Assembly (NCBI GenBank): GCA_905479975.1
Contig: CAJQOS010000015.1
Location: 1-62,239 of the forward strand
DNA from: an uncultured Puniceicoccaceae bacterium
GTDB lineage: Bacteria > Verrucomicrobiota > Verrucomicrobiia > Opitutales > Coraliomargaritaceae
Direction of reading: 5' to 3'
DNA: 62,239 bases
The notes beneath the pieces were generated by a model. That model was not told the origin of the DNA, did not search any database, and was given only the letters and a program-made list of their open reading frames with translations. A program made the translations under genes and the position numbers. Below are positions 8,906 through 18,781 of this stretch, piece by piece; within the stretch, counting starts at the first letter, position 1; every line of letters starts with the position of its first letter.

Positions 8906-9014
8906 ATTATTCTGCCACTAATTATTCTGCCCAATTAGCGTCGGGTTAGCTCTCCTGTCTAGGTGAGAAGCTATGACTACGTGGTTCTGGCAGAATAATT
9001 AGTGGCAGAATAAT
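8906..9014. repeat. perfect 26-bp inverted repeat, MITE-like element
   Basis: Arms at 8906-8931 and 8989-9014 are exact reverse complements, separated by 57 bp. Each arm is itself two copies of the 11-mer ATTATTCTGCC (or its complement) joined by ACTA/TAGT. The element is the main content of the 302-bp spacer 8834-9135 between ispG and rseP. No ORF is inside. It could fold into a long hairpin in RNA or be a small non-autonomous transposon; no target-site duplication is obvious. Confidence 0.85.
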
Positions 9015-9125
9015 CCACTCAGACGTGGGGTTTAGTCTGGGGTGCAAATCACAATTCATGCGGTGCGTGAGTATCAATACGGATCGGTGTTAGGGACTTA
9101 AGATATTTATGAGTGTTTATCCGTG

Positions 9126-9183
9126 GTTCTCCACATCACTCATTGATTTTCTCTGCGTTCTCCGCGTCCTCTGCGGTTAATTC
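9126..9183 (-). repeat. stuttering repeat (CGCAGAGGA words) overlapping rseP 3' end
   Basis: On the minus strand the words CGCAGAGGA, CGCGGAGAA and CGCAGAGAA follow each other, then GGAGAACCACGGATAA. This kind of accgcagag/cacgga sequence is a widespread dispersed element in environmental genomes, to my knowledge. Here it supplies the last codons of rseP (residues LTAEDAENAEKINE). Confidence 0.65.
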
Positions 9184-10608
9184 TTCATTGGTTGGCTCTG
9201 TCGGGTTGGCTTCTTCGACTTGAGCGGCTGGTGCTTCGTCGTCTTGGCCGATGCCCATGTCTTGGCCGACGCGTTTGACGTCGAAGAAGGAGACGTAGAT
9301 CACAAAGGAGAGGAGCATGACGATGCATGCGGTGTAGGCGCCTTCCATGACTTTACGTGGGAGTGGGCGGCCGAGGATTTTTGAAATGGTGGCAAACATC
9401 ATGTGACCGCCATCGAGCACGGGGATCGGTAGGACGTTGAAGATCGCGAGGTTGACGTTGATCAATGCGAGAAACCAGACGAGGTCGATCCAACCGTAGC
9501 GTGCCATGGCGGTGAGGCCGTGGACGATGCCGACGGGGCCGCTCATGTTGCGCACTTTGACGTCGGACTCCGTGTGCACGAGTGCGATGAGTGTGGACTT
9601 CATGGTGCGTGCCATTGCGCTGATCTGCTCGATCGGGTTGAGATGCACGCGCTCGGTTTGTGCTTCGTAGTAGTAAGCAAATCCGAAGCGTGGAGAGTCT
9701 TCGCCGCGGGCGATTCGTGGTTCGATCGGGAGAACGACTTCGTTGCCCTCGCGGAGCACGGTCACGTCGATCACGCCGCCTTTGTGGTTTTTCAGATAGA
9801 CGCTGAGGAAGGCTGATGAAGTGATGGGTTCGTCGTTGAGTTCAATCGGTTGATCGCCTGGGAGCATGCCAGCTTCAAAGGCGGGCATGTTTTCCTGGAC
9901 CATGCTGACGACGAGGTCGGTGCCTGGTTGTAGGGCGAGGGTGCGAATGTCTTCGGAGGTCACTAGCACAGGATAGGCGGTGACAGTGAGCTCTTCTTTG
10001 TCGCGTAGCACGGTGACTTCGACGCTTGGGCGTCCGTCGTCTTCGCGTCCGGTGCTGGTCATGACTGAATTTTGCAGGTGCATCCAGTCGTTGATGTGCT
10101 CGCCGTTGATTTCTAGGACGGTGTCGCCTGATTGCAGGCCGGCTTCGAATCCAGGGCCTGCGACGATTTCGTCGTCTGAATTAACGATTTGTTCCGGGAC
10201 GACGTCGATGATGGTTGTTTTGACAATGTCGCGTCCGACGCCCCAGAGGATGAGGGAGAGGCAGAAGGCGAGAATGATGTTAAAGACCGCGCCCATGACG
10301 GCGACGATCATTTTGTCGGCGTAGGAAATCGGGGGGAGGTCGTCGGCTTCCTCTTCTTCGCCGCCTTCGAGTCTGCCCATGTCGGCGAGCTGTGGGAGGG
10401 AGACATAGCCACCGAGTGGTAGGAGCGAGATGCGGAAGTCGGTGCCGCGCCATTTCCAGCCGAAGAGGCGCGGGCCGAAGCCGATCGAGAAGCGGTCGGC
10501 GATGAGTCCACGCTTTTTAGCCGCGATGAAGTGGCCGAGCTCGTGAATGAAAATACAGAAGCTCAGTGCGAGGAGCGCGATGGCGATATAGAAGATGTTG
10601 AGAAGCAT
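9136..10608 (-). CDS. rseP: RIP site-2 metalloprotease RseP
   Basis: RseP is an inner-membrane zinc protease that cuts transmembrane substrates such as anti-sigma factors or signal peptide remnants. The zinc site HELGH is at residues 22-26 in the first membrane segment; the second zinc-binding segment NVLPIPVLDGGH is near residue 390. Two PDZ-like regions lie between them (about 130-215 and 225-300), with further membrane segments around 90-120 and 350-440. The last 14 residues are encoded by a dispersed repeat and are unlikely to be functional. Neighbours are dxr upstream (139 bp) and ispG downstream, the order conserved in many bacteria. A natural stop was probably replaced when the repeat arrived. 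Confidence 0.95.
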   Translation of the reverse strand: MLLNIFYIAIALLALSFCIFIHELGHFIAAKKRGLIADRFSIGFGPRLFGWKWRGTDFRISLLPLGGYVSLPQLADMGRLEGGEEEEADDLPPISYADKMIVAVMGAVFNIILAFCLSLILWGVGRDIVKTTIIDVVPEQIVNSDDEIVAGPGFEAGLQSGDTVLEINGEHINDWMHLQNSVMTSTGREDDGRPSVEVTVLRDKEELTVTAYPVLVTSEDIRTLALQPGTDLVVSMVQENMPAFEAGMLPGDQPIELNDEPITSSAFLSVYLKNHKGGVIDVTVLREGNEVVLPIEPRIARGEDSPRFGFAYYYEAQTERVHLNPIEQISAMARTMKSTLIALVHTESDVKVRNMSGPVGIVHGLTAMARYGWIDLVWFLALINVNLAIFNVLPIPVLDGGHMMFATISKILGRPLPRKVMEGAYTACIVMLLSFVIYVSFFDVKRVGQDMGIGQDDEAPAAQVEEANPTEPTNEELTAEDAENAEKINE

Positions 10609-10610
10609 GT

Positions 10611-10696
10611 CTGGGAAAAGCTGAAAGAGGGAAAAGCTGAAAAACGGAAACTTGGAAAAACGGAAACGCTGAAACTTGGGAGGCTGAAATTAAAAG
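10611..10696. repeat. stuttering repeat (GGAAA/CTGAAA words)
   Basis: On the plus strand words such as GGGAAAAGCTGAAA, CGGAAACTTGG, AAAAACGGAAACGCTGAAA and CTTGG repeat with changes across the dxr-rseP spacer. No coding potential. It is one of several such spacers in the window. Confidence 0.6.
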
Positions 10697-10705
10697 ACTG
10701 GGATC

Positions 10706-10747
10706 GGCTGCTTTAGCTGCCGACGTTGGCTTGGTGGATGTAGGCAG

Positions 10748-10758
<11 letters not shown>
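10706..10758. repeat. 16-bp perfect inverted repeat containing the dxr stop codon
   Basis: GGCTGCTTTAGCTGCC at 10706-10721 and its exact complement at 10743-10758 are separated by 21 bp. The right arm carries the final Leu-Leu codons and TAG stop of dxr. It may act as a transcription-attenuating hairpin or be a dispersed palindromic element that replaced the original gene end. Confidence 0.8.
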
Positions 10759-11929
<1,171 letters not shown>

Positions 11930-12769
11930 TTAGAAGATGAAGTATTTGAACATCAAATACCCGAGTGGTGCGGTGAGCAGTAGGCTGTCGGTGAGATCGA
12001 AGATGCCGCCGATGCCAGGGATGATGTTACCCGAGTCTTTGACGTCGGCTTGGCGCTTGAAGGCGGATTCGACGAGGTCGGATGCGATGGACGCGATGCC
12101 GATGGGGATTGCCATGAGTGCGGAACGCCACCAAGTGAAGCCTTCCGGAGCATAGTTGTTAAAAATGCCCAATAGGAAGAGTCCGATGAGCATGGCAAAG
12201 ACGATACCGCCAGCGCCACCTTCGACTGTCTTTTTCGGACTGATGACGGAGAGGGGGGTCTTGCCGATCTGCATGCCGACCAGGAGGCCGCCGACGTCGG
12301 TGCATTTCGCAACTGCAACGATCCAGATGGTGAGGAAGATGGCGGTGCCGTCTGTGTAATCGACTCCGCCATGTTGCTCTGCCAGTTTCACGACTTTGAC
12401 AAAAAAGTGCAGCATGAATGGCACGTAGAGCAGTCCGAACAGGGTCGGCATAAAGCTACGTAGGCGACCGGCCTGTAGGTCTTTGATGATGATCGTCAGT
12501 GCCGCGGCTAAAAAGCAGAAGATAAAGATGTCCGTGCCCGCATCGACTCCACCGAGGTAGTAAGAACCGAGGATGATTACGGGCGCGCAGGCGACGCCGA
12601 GTGCTTTGAAGGGCTTAAGGCCCATCTTGTCGAAGAGTTGGTAGAGTTCCAACTGCGTGAAAAACGCGAGTGCTGCGATCAGCCAGACGCCTGCGTCGAT
12701 GCCGAAGATGAGTAGAGAGACGGTGACGATCAACCAAAGGATCGTGAAGCTGAAGATACGTTGCTTCAT
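11930..12769 (-). CDS. cdsA: phosphatidate cytidylyltransferase
   Basis: CdsA makes CDP-diacylglycerol from CTP and phosphatidic acid in the inner membrane, the branch point for phospholipids. Starting at the ATG at 12769 gives 279 residues with about eight membrane segments beginning right after MKQRIFSF. The signature near the C-terminus reads SAFKRQADVKDSGNIIPGIG followed by GIFDLTDS, close to the family S-x-x-K-R-x4-K-D...P-G-x-G-G-x-x-D-x-x-D-S. The reading frame continues upstream past 12769, but that part is low-complexity spacer. Its stop codon abuts the dxr start. Cluster position between uppS and dxr is conserved in many bacteria. Confidence 0.94.
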   Translation of the reverse strand: MKQRIFSFTILWLIVTVSLLIFGIDAGVWLIAALAFFTQLELYQLFDKMGLKPFKALGVACAPVIILGSYYLGGVDAGTDIFIFCFLAAALTIIIKDLQAGRLRSFMPTLFGLLYVPFMLHFFVKVVKLAEQHGGVDYTDGTAIFLTIWIVAVAKCTDVGGLLVGMQIGKTPLSVISPKKTVEGGAGGIVFAMLIGLFLLGIFNNYAPEGFTWWRSALMAIPIGIASIASDLVESAFKRQADVKDSGNIIPGIGGIFDLTDSLLLTAPLGYLMFKYFIF

Positions 12770-12775
12770 AATAAA

Positions 12776-12835
12776 ATAGTGAGGATAATAGTGAGGGTGA
12801 GTGTGGGAGTTAGAGTGAGAGTGACGAAGCGCGAG
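12776..12835. repeat. stuttering repeat (AGTGAG words)
   Basis: The spacer between cdsA and uppS is made of AGTGAGGATA, AGTGAGGGTGAG, AGTTAGAGTGAGAGTG and similar words. No coding function is seen. Confidence 0.6.
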
Positions 12836-12923
12836 TAGCGCGTAGATGGTCTGTGAGGTCTGCCGAGCTGGCCCCGCAGGTGTGACTGAACTGGGTGCCC
12901 TTTGGGCAAGTGAAGGAACAAAG

Positions 12924-13667
12924 TTAACTGTTTTGCAACTGTTCGGCGGTTTTACCGTAGCGGCGTTCACGTGCTGCGTAGTCGGTGAGTGCGGCTTTGA
13001 AATGGGATTCGTCGAAGTCGGGCCAGAGCACTGGCGTGAAGTAGATCTCGGCGTAGGCGGCTTGCATGAGCAGGAAGTTGCTCAGGCGTGCTTCGCCGGA
13101 GGTGCGGATCACTAGGTCGGGGTCGGGTAAGTCGCCGGTGTAGAGATATTGGCGAAAGTCGTCGTATTCGAGTGTGTCGGGGTCGAGATCGCCCGCCTGT
13201 GCGGCTTGCGCGATGGCTTTGGCCGCATCGATGACCTCGGTGCGCGAGCCATAGTTGAGCGCGAGTGCGAGTGTGTTGTCAGTGAAGTGTTCGGTGGCTT
13301 TTTCAGCGTTGGCGAGGCGCTTTTGCACGTTTGCCGGGAGTTCCTGATAGCGGCCGACGATACGTAGACGGATTTTGCGTTTGATCAGTTCCGGCAACTG
13401 CTCGGATACGAAGCGATCCAGCAGCTTCATCAGTGCATCGACTTCGTCTTTCGGGCGGTTCCAATTTTCCACGCTAAAGGCATAGAGGGTGATGATTTCG
13501 ACACCATTGTCCTTTGCTGCTTTTAAGGTGCGTTTGACGGCTTCTGCCCCGCGGCGGTGGCCTTCGATGCGCGGGAGTCCGCGTTCTTTAGCCCAACGAC
13601 CATTGCCGTCCATGATGATGGCGACGTGTCTAGGGGAACGATCCTTGTGGCTTGGAGAGGAATTCAC
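12924..13667 (-). CDS. uppS: undecaprenyl diphosphate synthase (isoprenyl transferase)
   Basis: UppS elongates farnesyl diphosphate with isopentenyl units to the C55 carrier lipid used for peptidoglycan and surface polysaccharide. The diphosphate-binding start reads HVAIIMDGNGRWAKERG, and the C-terminal signature VIRTSGEARLSNFLLMQ with the AYAEI that follows is intact. From the GTG at 13667 the protein has 247 residues, the usual family length; a longer in-frame start at 13766 adds 33 atypical residues. It heads the minus-strand cluster uppS-cdsA-dxr-rseP-ispG. The product supplies the lipid on which the priming transferase at 35454-36866 would act. Confidence 0.95.
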   Translation of the reverse strand: MNSSPSHKDRSPRHVAIIMDGNGRWAKERGLPRIEGHRRGAEAVKRTLKAAKDNGVEIITLYAFSVENWNRPKDEVDALMKLLDRFVSEQLPELIKRKIRLRIVGRYQELPANVQKRLANAEKATEHFTDNTLALALNYGSRTEVIDAAKAIAQAAQAGDLDPDTLEYDDFRQYLYTGDLPDPDLVIRTSGEARLSNFLLMQAAYAEIYFTPVLWPDFDESHFKAALTDYAARERRYGKTAEQLQNS

Positions 13668-13893
13668 TGTGATGACGATAAGAGAAATGTAGGGACGGCT
13701 CGACGTGTCTTGCCTGTGAGCCTGACTCAAAAGCCATGATAAAAAGCCCTGCACGCTCGGGTGCAAGGGTAGAGCGTCGTGAGTTGCTCGGAAATTTCAG
13801 AGACTTGAGGGGGGAGGGCTGCGGGGGGAGACTTGAGAGCTGAGGGGGATTTATCGGCTCGCCACTTTTACGCAGAAACGCTCAACTTTCGGT

Positions 13894-14112
13894 ATGCCTA
13901 CTTATGTTTACGAAACGATTCCATCCAAGCCCAAGGAGAAGGCTGTGCAGTTTGAAGTGCAGCAATCGATGAAGGACGCGCCGTTGACGACGCATCCAGA
14001 GACTGGGCAAGCGGTGAAGCGAGTGATCTCCGGTGGCTACGGCTACGCGTCGAAGGGCAAGTCGGGCTCAGGTGGCGGACATTCCTGCGGACAGGGCTGT
14101 GGTTGCGGCTAG
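13894..14112 (+). CDS. FmdB-like small protein lacking the CxxC zinc ribbon
   Basis: The 72-residue protein starts MPTYVYETIP and continues FEVQQSMKDAPLTTHPETGQ, then VKRVISGGYGY. This is the layout of FmdB-type zinc-ribbon proteins (MPxYxYxC..C....F...QSM.D..L..CP..G...R.ISGG). The four cysteines expected in the ribbon are replaced by T, P, T and H-type residues, while a separate cluster appears at the very end (HSCGQGCGCG). Metal binding may thus have moved to the tail, or the fold no longer needs metal. FmdB proteins are of uncertain function, proposed as regulators. It stands alone, divergent from uppS. Confidence 0.75.
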   Translation: MPTYVYETIPSKPKEKAVQFEVQQSMKDAPLTTHPETGQAVKRVISGGYGYASKGKSGSGGGHSCGQGCGCG

Positions 14113-14123
14113 CGCTACGCGCT

Positions 14124-14208
14124 GTATGAAGGTGTGAAAGTTCGAACGTAGGAAGGTCGGAAAGTGACTGACCTTCAAACTTTCATACCTTTGAACCTTC
14201 TTACTAGC
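14124..14208. repeat. stuttering inverted repeat (GAAGGT/GAAAGTT words)
   Basis: Words GAAGGTGTGAAAGTTCGAAC and GGAAGGTCGG on the left are mirrored by GACCTTCAAACTTTCATACC and TTTGAACCTTC on the right, so the spacer between the FmdB-like gene and cysH can fold back. Because both genes converge here it may serve as a bidirectional terminator, although T-runs are lacking. Confidence 0.55.
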
Positions 14209-14214
14209 TTTCAG

Positions 14215-14940
14215 CTAAATCTGGTAGTCAGAGCCCGCGTTGGACTCGTGGAGTCCGCACTCGCGCTTGAGGCCGCCGAAGCGTGTGTCTTCTGCGCTCA
14301 TGCCTTCGCCCATCTTGGTGGTGCTGTGCCAGTCGCCGACTGAAACGTAGCCTTCGTCCCAGAGTGGGTGGTAGGGCAGATTGTTTTCTGTCAGGTAGTT
14401 GTAAATGTCTCGGTCGTTCCAATCAATGATCGGATATACCTTCATGATCTTGTTCTGCTGCTCGGCAACGGTGCGCTTTTGGCGAGACGAAGATTGATGC
14501 CTGCGCAGGCCTGATAGCCATGCAGTGGCTCCGAGCTCTTGCACTGCGCGGTTCATTGGCTCGACCTTGTTGATGCGGTTGTATTCGCCGAGGGCTTCGA
14601 CGCCGTCTTCCCAGCGCTTGCCATAGACTGCTTCTTGGTGAGCGGCAGATTGACGGGGGAGGTAGGTCTTGATGTTTAAATTCAGGCGTTCGGTCAATGC
14701 ATCCGCAAATCGATAGGTTTCTGGGAAAAGGTAGCCGGTATCGATGAAAATGACGGGGATCTCGGGGATTTGACTGGTTACCAGATGCAGCATGACAGCG
14801 CTTTGAATTCCGAAGCTGGTAGTCAATACCAACTTGTGGCCATGTTGCTCATACGCCCAGCGCACGCGGTCGACCGCGGAGGCATTTTCCAAATCCGATT
14901 GCGAGATGCTTGAGGTGTTGACTGTCTGTGCGTCTTTCAT
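14215..14940 (-). CDS. cysH: phosphoadenylyl-sulfate (PAPS) reductase, thioredoxin-dependent
   Basis: CysH reduces PAPS to sulfite in the cytoplasm. The substrate-binding PP-loop region reads [37 protein letters not shown] then [10 protein letters not shown] matches the E. coli PAPS-type enzyme, and the C-terminal redox motif KRECGLHE is present. The two cysteine pairs that hold the [4Fe-4S] cluster in APS reductases are absent, so the PAPS type is favoured. It has 241 residues, as usual. The sulfite it makes would go to the CysJI pair at 56104-59858, about 41 kb away in this window. No other cys gene is adjacent. Confidence 0.95.
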   Translation of the reverse strand: MKDAQTVNTSSISQSDLENASAVDRVRWAYEQHGHKLVLTTSFGIQSAVMLHLVTSQIPEIPVIFIDTGYLFPETYRFADALTERLNLNIKTYLPRQSAAHQEAVYGKRWEDGVEALGEYNRINKVEPMNRAVQELGATAWLSGLRRHQSSSRQKRTVAEQQNKIMKVYPIIDWNDRDIYNYLTENNLPYHPLWDEGYVSVGDWHSTTKMGEGMSAEDTRFGGLKRECGLHESNAGSDYQI

Positions 14941-15013
14941 TGGTGCTTATCTTTAGTTCTTGACTGAGAAAGTCAAGATATAGCCATGCTTTTATTTTAA
15001 GCAGTAAATATGC

Positions 15014-15053
15014 AAAAAAAGTGCCCCCACCAAGTGATGCATGGTGGAGGCAC
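15014..15053 (-). terminator. strong rho-independent terminator of gal-pyk operon
   Basis: GTGCCTCCACCA pairs with TGGTGGGGGCAC (15042-15053 with 15021-15032, one G-T), followed on the minus strand by seven T. It lies 37 bp beyond the pyk stop. Confidence 0.85.
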
Positions 15054-15089
15054 GTTGTAATGTTTGCGGACTGTTGTATGCTTTGTAAG

Positions 15090-16514
15090 TTACTCAATCA
15101 CAAGTAGTTGTGTGGTGTCGAGTCGCTGTTCGCCCGCACGCATCTTGGTGATGACGACTACGGAGTCGTCCTTTTTGACCCATTCACCTTTTTTCAATTC
15201 GGCGAACGAATCTTGAATGGTCCGTTCAAAGTCTAGGCTGTTGAACTCCATGAAGAACGGCTCGATGCCGCGCATCAGCAGCAATTGCTTAAACAATACC
15301 GGATTATCGGTGAAAGCATAGACCGGAACCGACGGGCGCAGCGACGAAAGCTTTTGCGCGTAAAAGCCACGGCGAGTGAATACCACAATCGCAGAATCCA
15401 TCTCTGCTGCCAAATAAGCCGCAGAGCGCAGCATTTTGGAGCGTGGTTGGGCTAGCGTCAGGTCGGCACGTAGGCCTTTGTCGCTGTCAGGCTCCATTCG
15501 GGTTGCAATGCGCTTCAGCACGTCGACGCACTCTAGCGGGTATTTACCCACAGTGGTTTCGCCCGAAAGCATGACGCAGTCGGCTTGCTCGCGAATCGCA
15601 TTGGAAACGTCTGTGACTTCAGCGCGAGTCGGGATCGGGGAATCGATCATCGATTCCAGCATGTGAGTGGCCACGATGACCGGCTTGCTCTGCTGGATGC
15701 AGGAGTCAATTGCCCGTGACTGAATTAGCGGCAAATCCTCAAACGGGCATTCCACTCCGAGGTCTCCGCGTGCCACCATTAGGCCGTCCGAAGCTTTAAT
15801 AATGGCATCGAGATTTTCGATCGCTTGTTGGTCTTCGATCTTCGCAATGATTCTGGCATCAGAATTCTGCTCTACCAGATACTTTCTGAATGTGTGCAGA
15901 TCGTCCGCTTCTCGCACGAACGAGAGCGCGAAGAAATCAATGCCTGTCTCGATGCCGACGTCGATGTCACCTTTGTCTTTAGCGGTGAGCGCTGGCAGTC
16001 TGACACGCACGCCAGGTAGGTTGATGTGACGACGGTTGCCCATTGGCCCAGGGATCAGCACTTCGCAGCGCACAGCAGTGCCTTCGATCTTGATGACCTT
16101 GAAGCGGATTAAGCCGCTATCCACGAGCACGGTATCGCCCACGTTGATGTCCTCCGCGAACCCTTCGTAATTTACGTCGGCGCGACGGATGCCATCTTCG
16201 GACAGGCCGCCAATGCCTTCACCATAGGTGAATTCAAAGATCTCGCCTTTTTCTAGTTCGAAGGTTTCGGGGACATCGCCTGTGCGAATTTCCGGTCCCT
16301 TGACGTCCATCAAGGTCGCGATTTGTCGCCCCGCGCGTTCGCCCGCTAGATTGACATTCGCCACGATTTCGCGTGTCCACGCGTGATCGGCGTGCGCCAT
16401 GTTGATGCGGCAGATGTCGACACCTGCACAGATCAATTGCTCAAGCATGGCTACGTCTGCTGTCGCTGGTCCGACTGTGAATATAATTTTTGTCTTACTT
16501 TTTTTTCCTATCAT
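15090..16514 (-). CDS. pyk: pyruvate kinase
   Basis: Pyruvate kinase turns PEP and ADP into pyruvate and ATP. The TIM barrel holds [14 protein letters not shown] with its catalytic Lys-Glu, [14 protein letters not shown] as the nucleotide/metal loop, [13 protein letters not shown] as the family signature, and [11 protein letters not shown] early in the chain. It has 474 residues, typical. It is the last gene of galT-galE-galK-pyk, 23 bp after galK, with a strong terminator behind it. Placing a glycolytic exit enzyme in a galactose operon is unusual and suggests joint induction of the entry and exit of the sugar. Confidence 0.97.
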   Translation of the reverse strand: MIGKKSKTKIIFTVGPATADVAMLEQLICAGVDICRINMAHADHAWTREIVANVNLAGERAGRQIATLMDVKGPEIRTGDVPETFELEKGEIFEFTYGEGIGGLSEDGIRRADVNYEGFAEDINVGDTVLVDSGLIRFKVIKIEGTAVRCEVLIPGPMGNRRHINLPGVRVRLPALTAKDKGDIDVGIETGIDFFALSFVREADDLHTFRKYLVEQNSDARIIAKIEDQQAIENLDAIIKASDGLMVARGDLGVECPFEDLPLIQSRAIDSCIQQSKPVIVATHMLESMIDSPIPTRAEVTDVSNAIREQADCVMLSGETTVGKYPLECVDVLKRIATRMEPDSDKGLRADLTLAQPRSKMLRSAAYLAAEMDSAIVVFTRRGFYAQKLSSLRPSVPVYAFTDNPVLFKQLLLMRGIEPFFMEFNSLDFERTIQDSFAELKKGEWVKKDDSVVVITKMRAGEQRLDTTQLLVIE

Positions 16515-16537
16515 AGGGAATGATTGATTTTCTAGGC

Positions 16538-17758
16538 TTAGACCGACAACGGAGCAATTGTGATGCCATCTACCGTGCGGCAGGAATGAATCGCAAACTT
16601 GTCAGCGAATTTCGGCTGGCAGAGCGGGTAGGCCGCTTCAACCGTTGCCTTCAATGCTTCAAATGCATCAGCTTTGATCAATGCGCCACTGGCACCCTTG
16701 TCGCCACCGCCGAGCATACGCTCACCTAGGACCCCGGGGACGGTGCGAGCGATGTCGCACATGGTTTCCAGCTCGGGGCCGCTGATGACGTAATCATCAC
16801 GCAGCCCGATGCCATCAGCGCGGAAGTTTTTGCCCACTTGTGCAATGTCACCACTGCGCCACGCTTCAAGTGTTTCGGCGAAACGTGTTTGTGCTTCATA
16901 CAAATACTTTAGGTGCCCCGAACTCACCGGAGCCTCGGCCTTTATAAACGCAGCGACTTCGGCATATTTCTCTGGAGTCGAGACTTCTGCCAGCGAGGCA
17001 TAGCCGAACTTTTTGTTTAATAATGCGTTCATATGATCACATTCGTCGCGACGGATCTTATAAGTGGATTTCTCCAGCCCCGGGCGCACTGTGCCTGTAT
17101 CCAGACTGACAATACGGAAGTCATCTGCGTTGCCGCCAAATGGAATGTGCTCGATGGTGCCCTTGTTCGGGTTGAAGTAGGTGCCCATGCCTTCCTTGGC
17201 AAAGTAGATCATGATTTGATCGAGCTGACCGCAAGGCGAGCCGATATAGTCTGTCTCTACCATTTGCGCGAGATCGACGATGCGCATGCCGTCTTCGACT
17301 TCGACCGAGTTGACCTCAAAGAAAGTGAGGATCAAATTCAGCGCCAGCGATGCGGAGCGTGACATGCCGCCACCGGGGATGTTGCCATACAGCACCGCAT
17401 CGAAACCAGTCGCCAACGCGTAGCCTTCGCGGCGAAGAATCGATTCCACACCGCGCGGGAAGCGCTCCCAGCTGTCTTTTAGCTTTTCTGGTGCGCAGTC
17501 TTCGCCCAATGCGAAATCAACGATGCGATCTTCCGGGAAGTTTTCACTGAAGATACGAACGCGGCCGGATGTGTTCGGTTTGAATGCCAACCAGATGAAG
17601 CGGTCGGTGCCTACGCCGAAGAGTTCCATGCCGTTGTAGTCGCCATGCTCAACGCCGAAGCAGAAGCGAGATGAGCTACGACGCACTTGACCACCTGCGA
17701 TGTCCAGCCCGCACTTGTCTGCAGCGGTAGCGAGTTTTTTATGAATGTCTTGTTCCAT
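16538..17758 (-). CDS. galK: galactokinase, divergent
   Basis: GalK phosphorylates galactose at C1. This 406-residue GHMP kinase keeps EHGDYNG (family EHTDYN) at residues 38-44, the ATP loop [18 protein letters not shown] near 125-142 and [17 protein letters not shown] near the C-terminus. The first part differs from the textbook galactokinase PGRVNLIGEH pattern (here [14 protein letters not shown]), so substrate range may differ slightly. The place between galE and pyk in a Leloir operon supports galactose as the substrate. It is 31 bp from galE and 23 bp from pyk. Confidence 0.9.
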   Translation of the reverse strand: MEQDIHKKLATAADKCGLDIAGGQVRRSSSRFCFGVEHGDYNGMELFGVGTDRFIWLAFKPNTSGRVRIFSENFPEDRIVDFALGEDCAPEKLKDSWERFPRGVESILRREGYALATGFDAVLYGNIPGGGMSRSASLALNLILTFFEVNSVEVEDGMRIVDLAQMVETDYIGSPCGQLDQIMIYFAKEGMGTYFNPNKGTIEHIPFGGNADDFRIVSLDTGTVRPGLEKSTYKIRRDECDHMNALLNKKFGYASLAEVSTPEKYAEVAAFIKAEAPVSSGHLKYLYEAQTRFAETLEAWRSGDIAQVGKNFRADGIGLRDDYVISGPELETMCDIARTVPGVLGERMLGGGDKGASGALIKADAFEALKATVEAAYPLCQPKFADKFAIHSCRTVDGITIAPLSV

Positions 17759-17789
17759 ACTGTTATTTGTTGATTCTGGGGTTGGGGGC

Positions 17790-18770
17790 TTAGTCTTCGT
17801 ATCCGTTTGGATTGGCTTGGTGCCATGCCCAAGCGCTCGCGATGATTGATTTCAAGTCTGGGAATTTTGGATCCCACTTAAGTTCGCTGGTGATCTTGCC
17901 ACTCGCAGCGATTAGGGTCGCTGGGTCACCTGCGCGGCGTGCTTTCACGTCGGCTGGGATTGCGTGGCCAGTCACTTCGCGTGCGGTCTCGATGACTTGC
18001 TTGACTGAGTAGCCTAGGCCGTTGCCGAGGTTGTAGATCTTATCTTCATTCTCGATCGCGCCCAGCGCGAGGATGTGTGCCTGTGCGAGGTCGATCACGT
18101 GGATGTAATCACGCACGCATGTGCCGTCTGGTGTGTCGTAGTCGTCGCCGAACATGTAGATCTTCTCACGCTGCCCGAGTGCCACTTGTAGCACGAGCGG
18201 GATCAGGTGAAGCTCCGGAGTGTGGTCTTCGCCACGTTCTGCACTTGCACCAGCTGCATTGAAGTAGCGCAGCGCCGCGTAGTTGAAGAACGGATATATG
18301 CGAGACATCCAGTGCAGGTAGCGCTCGATGATGTATTTTGACTCGCCGTAAGGGCTGCCTGGGATGATGCGCTCGTCTTCTGCGATCGGCATGCGCTCGG
18401 GATCGTCAAACAAGTTCGCAGTGGAAGAGAGGATGAAGCGAGGCACTTCAAATTCGACGACGCACTTCAATAGGTTGAGCGCATTGGAGACGTTGTCTCC
18501 CAAGTAGATGAACGGATCCTCCATCGACTCGCCGACGAGCGACTTCGCTGCGAAGTGCATGATCGCCTCTGGCTTGAAGCGGCCCATTGCCTCGCGGATG
18601 GATTCGATGTTGGCAAGATCGCCAACGACGAGCTCTGCGCTCGGGTGCACTGCGGCGCGATGGCCGAGCGATAGATTGTCAAAGACCATGACGTCATGTC
18701 CGGCCAAGACGAGTTGTTCTACTGCGACACTGCCGATATAACCGGCACCTCCTGTTACGAATACTTTCAT
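17790..18770 (-). CDS. galE: UDP-glucose 4-epimerase
   Basis: GalE interconverts UDP-glucose and UDP-galactose with bound [23 protein letters not shown] at the start is the Rossmann nucleotide site and [10 protein letters not shown] carries the catalytic Tyr-x3-Lys. From the ATG at 18770 it has 326 residues, the normal length; the open frame upstream is not conserved. It lies 11 bp behind galT. Besides galactose catabolism, it could supply UDP-galactose for the polysaccharide locus at 21-37 kb. Confidence 0.97.
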   Translation of the reverse strand: MKVFVTGGAGYIGSVAVEQLVLAGHDVMVFDNLSLGHRAAVHPSAELVVGDLANIESIREAMGRFKPEAIMHFAAKSLVGESMEDPFIYLGDNVSNALNLLKCVVEFEVPRFILSSTANLFDDPERMPIAEDERIIPGSPYGESKYIIERYLHWMSRIYPFFNYAALRYFNAAGASAERGEDHTPELHLIPLVLQVALGQREKIYMFGDDYDTPDGTCVRDYIHVIDLAQAHILALGAIENEDKIYNLGNGLGYSVKQVIETAREVTGHAIPADVKARRAGDPATLIAASGKITSELKWDPKFPDLKSIIASAWAWHQANPNGYED

Positions 18771-18781
18771 AGTGTTATATT

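Noticed and set aside
12770-12970. Longer cdsA N-terminus
   Set aside because: The extra 67 codons are low-complexity spacer; the membrane protein begins at 12769.
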